From Lachnospiraceae bacterium (GTDB lineage Bacteria > Bacillota_A > Clostridia > Lachnospirales > Lachnospiraceae), in NCBI GenBank assembly GCA_900764695.1, contig CAAFOY010000055.1:1-10102 (forward strand): a DNA stretch of 10,102 nt. Reading direction: 5' to 3'. A program made the position numbers and the translations under genes. Positions 7,335-10,102 of this stretch are shown here, piece after piece (positions within the stretch are counted from its first letter, which is position 1; every line of letters begins with the position of its first letter). Below the pieces are notes generated by a model. It made no database searches and was not told the origin of the DNA. It was given only the letters and a program-made list of their open reading frames with translations.

Positions 7335-9238
7335 TAATAAAAGATATTCGATTGATTAATTTTGGCAAATTTCATGATACGGAAATTCATTTCGAAAGAG
7401 GATTAAACATTGTTTATGGTGAAAATGAAGCCGGAAAAACAACAATACACACATTCATAAGAGGAATGCTTTTTGGTATAGATAAACAGCGTGGAAAAGC
7501 CAGCGGAAAAGATACATATACCAAATATGAACCATGGATTAATCCTGAAGTATATCGTGGAATGATGCGAGTTGAAAACGATGGTAAGGACTATCGTTTT
7601 GAAAGAAATTTTAATAAAAATGAAAAATCATTTCGTGTCATAGATGAGGACCTTGGAAGAGAACTTGATGACAACGAAATAAAGCAGTTGTTTAGAGGCT
7701 TAGATGAAAGTTGTTATTATAACACGATTAGCATAAGCCAGATTGGAAGTGCAACTGATAAAGAATTAGAAAATATATTAAAGAACTACGCAGCAAATTT
7801 AGGCTCAACAAAGTCTATGGAAATTGATATGAAACAGGCTTTGACAAGTCTTGATGCTGAGCGTAAAGAAATAATAAGCGAAAATAAAGTAGGTTCTAAA
7901 GAATCAGTAATTCGTGATATGGAAGAAACCGCAGAAGAAATAGAGATGTCTAAAAGAGAGCAGGATACAATAATTTCTGAAATTGATTTAGACAGGAGTA
8001 AAGAAGCGGAGTTACTGGCAAAAAAGCAGGATTTGGCAGGAAAGGATGCTGTCAGATTAGAAGAAATGACAAAATACAGTGCCAGAAAAGAAAATCTTTA
8101 CAATGAAATAATGCAGCTTAACCATGAAATTGATAAGGCTTCAAGAACTTTGACAGAGATAACGGCTCAAAAGGGAGAAATGGAAAAGCAGTTAGAGTCA
8201 AAAGGAATTCCAACAAGGGAAGTAATGGAACGAGTAAGCAACGCCTTAAATAAGGCGACAAATATACCAATTGTGTTCGCCCTTATAACAGTTGTATGCC
8301 TTGGATGTTCAATAGGTATGTTTATGGCAAATCCTGAATTACTTGATTTTTCAAGCAAAGGCATTTTAAAAATTGGAATACCGGCAGGATTAGCATTAGC
8401 ATTTTTAATAGCAACAATTGTTAAGTTTTTTATGAATGTAAAGAGCAAAGAAAGACTTGCTGAAAATTTAAAAGAAACTAAACTTATCATGGATAAGTTA
8501 GATGCATTAAATAATGAAAAAACATATACAGAGCGTCAACTTGATAACAGAAGAGCTAATTTAAGTGTAGCTAAAGAATCTTTAAAAAATCTTGAAGAAT
8601 CAGAATTATCAAGCGATGATTATAGTGAAGAGATAAAAGAACTTGATGAAGAATATGCAGCGCTTAAGGAAAAAATTGGAAAAGAGCAAGGGGTATTAGA
8701 GCAGAAGCAGGAACAGGATATTGAATTAGAAAAGCATATAGAGAATTTAAAAGCAAAACTTCAATCAATTAAAAATGCAGAGATTGAAATAAGAGCATTA
8801 GAGAATGCTAAAAGAGAAATTGAAGAAATAGCTTATGAAGTTAGAAACAGTTTTGGAAGACGACTTAACGAAAAGGCTTCTTACTATATGTCAAAGATTA
8901 CAAATGGAAAATACAACAATATTGTTATAGATGATAACTTAAATGTTTCAGTTAATGGTAGAAATGCTTTAATATCATCTTTTAAATTAAGTAAGGGAAC
9001 TGTTGAACAAATTTACATGGCTTTAAGGCTTGCAGCAGCAGATATAATATTTGAAAACGATACAAAACCTATTTTGCTTGACGATACTTTTGCAATGTAC
9101 GATAATAAACGAATGGGAAACACAATGAAGTTTATGGCAGAAAATCTTGACCAGGTAATAGTGTTCTCATGTCATACAAGAGAAAAGGTTATGGCGGACA
9201 AGCTTGGACTTGATTATCACTTGAAGAAATTAGATTGA
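7331..9238 (+). CDS. SMC-like ATPase with membrane hairpin, SbcC/YhaN-like
   Basis: This is a 635-residue ABC/SMC-type ATPase, predicted partner of the upstream nuclease. N-terminal head: INFGKF, Walker A GENEAGKT (30-37) and Q-loop SISQIG (Gln137). C-terminal head: ABC signature LSKGTVEQ (553-560), Walker B ILLDD (581-585) and switch histidine in SCHTRE (His615). Between them lie two Glu/Lys-rich coiled-coil arms (about 165-300 and 370-505). In the middle, where Rad50/SbcC carries a CxxC zinc hook, there are instead two hydrophobic helices (about 313-332 and 347-368) separated by a short loop, so the coiled coil is probably tethered to the membrane by a hairpin. No CxxC is seen there. From memory, Bacillus YhaN is larger (over 900 residues), so this is a compact form. 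Walker B ends in DD, as in RecF-like proteins, rather than the DE of Rad50. The start is fixed by GGAGG and the ATGA overlap. Confidence 0.88.
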   Translation: MIIKDIRLINFGKFHDTEIHFERGLNIVYGENEAGKTTIHTFIRGMLFGIDKQRGKASGKDTYTKYEPWINPEVYRGMMRVENDGKDYRFERNFNKNEKSFRVIDEDLGRELDDNEIKQLFRGLDESCYYNTISISQIGSATDKELENILKNYAANLGSTKSMEIDMKQALTSLDAERKEIISENKVGSKESVIRDMEETAEEIEMSKREQDTIISEIDLDRSKEAELLAKKQDLAGKDAVRLEEMTKYSARKENLYNEIMQLNHEIDKASRTLTEITAQKGEMEKQLESKGIPTREVMERVSNALNKATNIPIVFALITVVCLGCSIGMFMANPELLDFSSKGILKIGIPAGLALAFLIATIVKFFMNVKSKERLAENLKETKLIMDKLDALNNEKTYTERQLDNRRANLSVAKESLKNLEESELSSDDYSEEIKELDEEYAALKEKIGKEQGVLEQKQEQDIELEKHIENLKAKLQSIKNAEIEIRALENAKREIEEIAYEVRNSFGRRLNEKASYYMSKITNGKYNNIVIDDNLNVSVNGRNALISSFKLSKGTVEQIYMALRLAAADIIFENDTKPILLDDTFAMYDNKRMGNTMKFMAENLDQVIVFSCHTREKVMADKLGLDYHLKKLD

Positions 9239-9268
9239 TTAGTAGATGCTACATGCTAATCAATTTAA
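9230..9268 (+). terminator. Long AT-rich inverted repeat over the ATPase stop codon
   Basis: TTAGATTGATTAG (9230-9242) pairs with CTAATCAATTTAA (9256-9268), 13 pairs with one G-U, around a 13-nt loop. The TGA stop at 9236-9238 lies in the left arm. The stem is AU-rich and the sequence after it has only a loose T/A run, so it is a weak terminator at best. It could be an mRNA 3'-end structure or a binding palindrome. Confidence 0.35.
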
Positions 9269-9352
9269 ATAATAAATAATGAGATTGGTAATGTAATAAA
9301 TTTGTGGGGATTGGGTTTACAAAAACAGGAAATAAAATTGAACAGGTTAAAT

Positions 9353-9358
9353 AGGAGG
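9353..9358 (+). promoter_or_regulatory. Strong ribosome binding site of the Hpt gene
   Basis: A perfect AGGAGG lies 8 nt before the ATG at 9367. The 128-nt gap upstream (9239-9366) leaves room for a separate promoter, but I found no well-spaced -35/-10 pair that I would trust. Confidence 0.8.
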
Positions 9359-9366
9359 AACAGACT

Positions 9367-9723
9367 ATGACCACAAAAGAATGCTACGAAAAGATGGACT
9401 CAAACTATGAAAAAGTCCTAGGAAGATTAGGCAGTGAAATGATAATCAAAAAATTTGCAATTAAGTTTTTAGACGATTCAAGTTTCCAGAACTTAAAAGA
9501 TGCATTAGCAGGCAAAAATTTGGATGATTCATTTAGGGCAGCACACACATTAAAGGGTGTATGTGTTAATCTTGGATTTGACAAGTTATATGAAGCAAGC
9601 TCAAAGATTACTGAACAGTTAAGAGCAGGAAAGCTTGAAGGCTGTGATGAAATGTTTAAAGATGTAGAAAAAGAGTACGAAATGACAATAAGCGTACTTA
9701 AAGAATTCGCAGAACAGAACTAG
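9367..9723 (+). CDS. Stand-alone Hpt (histidine phosphotransfer) domain protein
   Basis: The 118-residue protein is a single Hpt four-helix bundle. The hallmark FRAAHTLKGVCVNLGFDKL is present with the phospho-accepting His60 (codon at 9544) and the following Lys and Gly that shape the site. Hpt proteins carry phosphoryl groups between receiver domains in cytoplasmic phosphorelays. It has no kinase, receiver or membrane segment. No two-component gene lies nearby in the window, so its partners are encoded elsewhere. The length matches a minimal Hpt protein (about 100-120 residues), and nothing suggests truncation of a larger kinase: it has its own strong AGGAGG and a normal N-terminus. It sits 128 nt after the ATPase gene and before the transcription terminator at 9924-10006, so it may be a separate unit or the last gene of the operon. 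Confidence 0.9.
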   Translation: MTTKECYEKMDSNYEKVLGRLGSEMIIKKFAIKFLDDSSFQNLKDALAGKNLDDSFRAAHTLKGVCVNLGFDKLYEASSKITEQLRAGKLEGCDEMFKDVEKEYEMTISVLKEFAEQN

Positions 9724-9724
9724 A

Positions 9725-9820
9725 GTTAACTGCAACAGATTTGTAATTGATTATAGCTAACTGCAACAGAAAGAACTGGAATTGACTATAATTAATTCCG
9801 ACAGAATTATAATTAATTAA
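9725..9820 (+). repeat. Three degenerate tandem repeats of about 31-35 bp
   Basis: Copies lie at 9725-9755, 9756-9790 and 9791-9820. Copies 1 and 2 share TAACTGCAACAGA near the start and AATTGA(T/C)TATA at the end; copy 3 is degraded (TTAATTCCGACAGA ... AATTAATTA). They begin two bases after the Hpt stop codon. Length differences lie in the middle of the unit. Confidence 0.6.
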
Positions 9821-9866
9821 AACAAAACGGCTAGAACAGAGCAATTTGTACAAGAGATAAAGAATA

Positions 9867-9925
9867 AATACATAACAATTTAATGCATAAAAAATAATAC
9901 ATAAAAAATTAATACATAAAAATAA
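9867..9925 (+). repeat. Four tandem repeats of about 15 bp (AATACATAAAAAATT type)
   Basis: Units at 9867-9881, 9882-9895, 9896-9910 and 9911-9925 follow AAT(A/G)CATAA(A/C)AA plus two or three A/T bases. The array ends directly at the left arm of the terminator stem at 9924. The low complexity suggests slippage-prone DNA rather than a coded function. Confidence 0.65.
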
Positions 9926-10006
9926 AACCTTCAAGAGATATGAGATGATATATCCAAAAAGTTTGTTCTTTGGAATTTCCTCAATATAATCTTTTGAAGG
10001 TTTTTT
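9924..10006 (+). terminator. Intrinsic terminator with long structured insert
   Basis: AAAACCTTCAAGAG (9924-9937) pairs with CTTTTGAAGGTTTT (9991-10004), 14 pairs with one G-U, followed by the T-run 10001-10006. The 53 nt between the arms is unusually long for a terminator loop. It holds further nested pairing: ATATGAG (9938-9944) with CTCAATAT (9980-9987, one bulged A), then TCCAAA (9953-9958) with TTTGGA (9969-9974). It probably ends transcription of the Hpt gene or the whole operon. On the - strand the right arm also leads into a T-rich run, so it may work both ways. Confidence 0.7.
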
Positions 10007-10011
10007 GTATT

Positions 10012-10057
10012 AAAAAAACTGTTGCATTTGCAACTATGGTTGTAAACACAACAGTTT
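10012..10057 (-). terminator. Intrinsic terminator for a convergent gene entering from the right
   Basis: AAACTGTTG (10016-10024) pairs perfectly with CAACAGTTT (10049-10057). After a CA/CA internal loop, TTTGCAAC (10027-10034) pairs with GTTGTAAA (10039-10046, one G-U), closed by loop TATG. On the - strand the stem runs directly into seven T (complement of the A-run at 10012-10018). On the + strand only TTTAATATTAT follows. The orientation therefore points to a - strand gene beyond the right edge. Confidence 0.7.
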
Positions 10058-10102
10058 AATATTATAGTAAATTAATTCAATTATTTATTATTATATTAAT
10101 AA

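Larger units (their letters stand above)
9724..10102. other. Gene-free AT-rich tail
   Basis: These 379 bases hold no convincing gene on either strand. They contain, in order, the 31-35 bp repeats, a short unique stretch (9821-9866), the 15-bp repeats, the + strand terminator, the - strand terminator, and about 45 bases of nearly pure A/T (10058-10102) in which I see no clear signal. Confidence 0.75.

Noticed and set aside
9316..9344. Possible promoter for the Hpt gene (TTTACA with a -10 at about 17 bp)
   Set aside because: The hexamer at the right spacing reads TGAACA, a poor -10 match. Other TA-rich hexamers are at wrong spacings.
9698..9934. Minus-strand ORF of 78 codons rich in Leu, Cys, Phe and Tyr
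   Set aside because: It begins at a TTG inside the terminator stem, runs through both tandem-repeat arrays and overlaps the end of the Hpt gene. Its hydrophobic look comes from AT-rich DNA read backwards, and it has no ribosome site.
9924..10057. Retron or riboswitch reading of the two tail hairpins
   Set aside because: No reverse transcriptase gene is near, no conserved riboswitch core is recognised, and no regulated gene follows on either strand within the window.
10061..10066. TATAAT on the minus strand as a promoter -10
   Set aside because: No -35 at 16-18 bp, and it lies just upstream of a minus-strand terminator in almost pure A/T sequence where such matches are expected by chance.

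Overview
The window is AT-rich DNA with purine-rich coding strands. It carries six protein genes, all on the + strand, and a gene-free AT-rich tail. Codon usage (AAA, GAA, ATA, AGA), strong AGGAGG-type ribosome sites and the protein types (a YbhJ-like hydratase, a short GlgB, a YhaO/YhaN-like nuclease-ATPase pair, a free-standing Hpt protein) suggest a low-GC Firmicute, most likely Clostridia of the Lachnospiraceae type. That placement is inferred from overall character. No rRNA or other taxonomic marker is present.

Layout. (1) nt 1-2051: the 3' part of an aconitase-superfamily hydratase whose start lies left of the window. (2) 2074-4029: glgB, the glycogen branching enzyme, 22 nt downstream. 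(3) 4030-4143: a 114-nt gap holding a strong two-tier RNA hairpin (4049-4095). (4) 4144-6252: an unrecognised membrane-anchored extracytoplasmic protein of about 702 residues, with beta-propeller-like strands and a distinct C-terminal module. (5) 6270-7334 and 7331-9238: a metallophosphoesterase-type nuclease (SbcD/YhaO-like) and an SMC-like ATPase (SbcC/YhaN-like), overlapping by ATGA. The ATPase has a two-helix membrane hairpin in the middle of its coiled coil. (6) 9367-9723: a small orphan Hpt phosphotransfer protein. (7) 9724-10102: no gene, but two families of short tandem repeats and two large hairpins. One ends + strand transcription. The other has its T-run on the - strand and probably ends a convergent gene from the right.

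How the genes work together. Short gaps (22, 17 and -4 nt) suggest hydratase-glgB and membrane protein-nuclease-ATPase are each co-transcribed. The hairpin between them could separate the two halves or tune their expression. Genes 3-5 look like a membrane-associated set: an outward-facing anchored protein next to a nuclease/ATPase pair whose ATPase is itself predicted to sit in the membrane. This is the most interesting part of the window, though YhaO/YhaN-type pairs are already a known family. The hydratase keeps the Fe-S cysteines and most aconitase catalytic residues but differs at several substrate-contact positions, so its substrate is probably not citrate. I see no transposase, CRISPR array, tRNA, rRNA or recognisable riboswitch.
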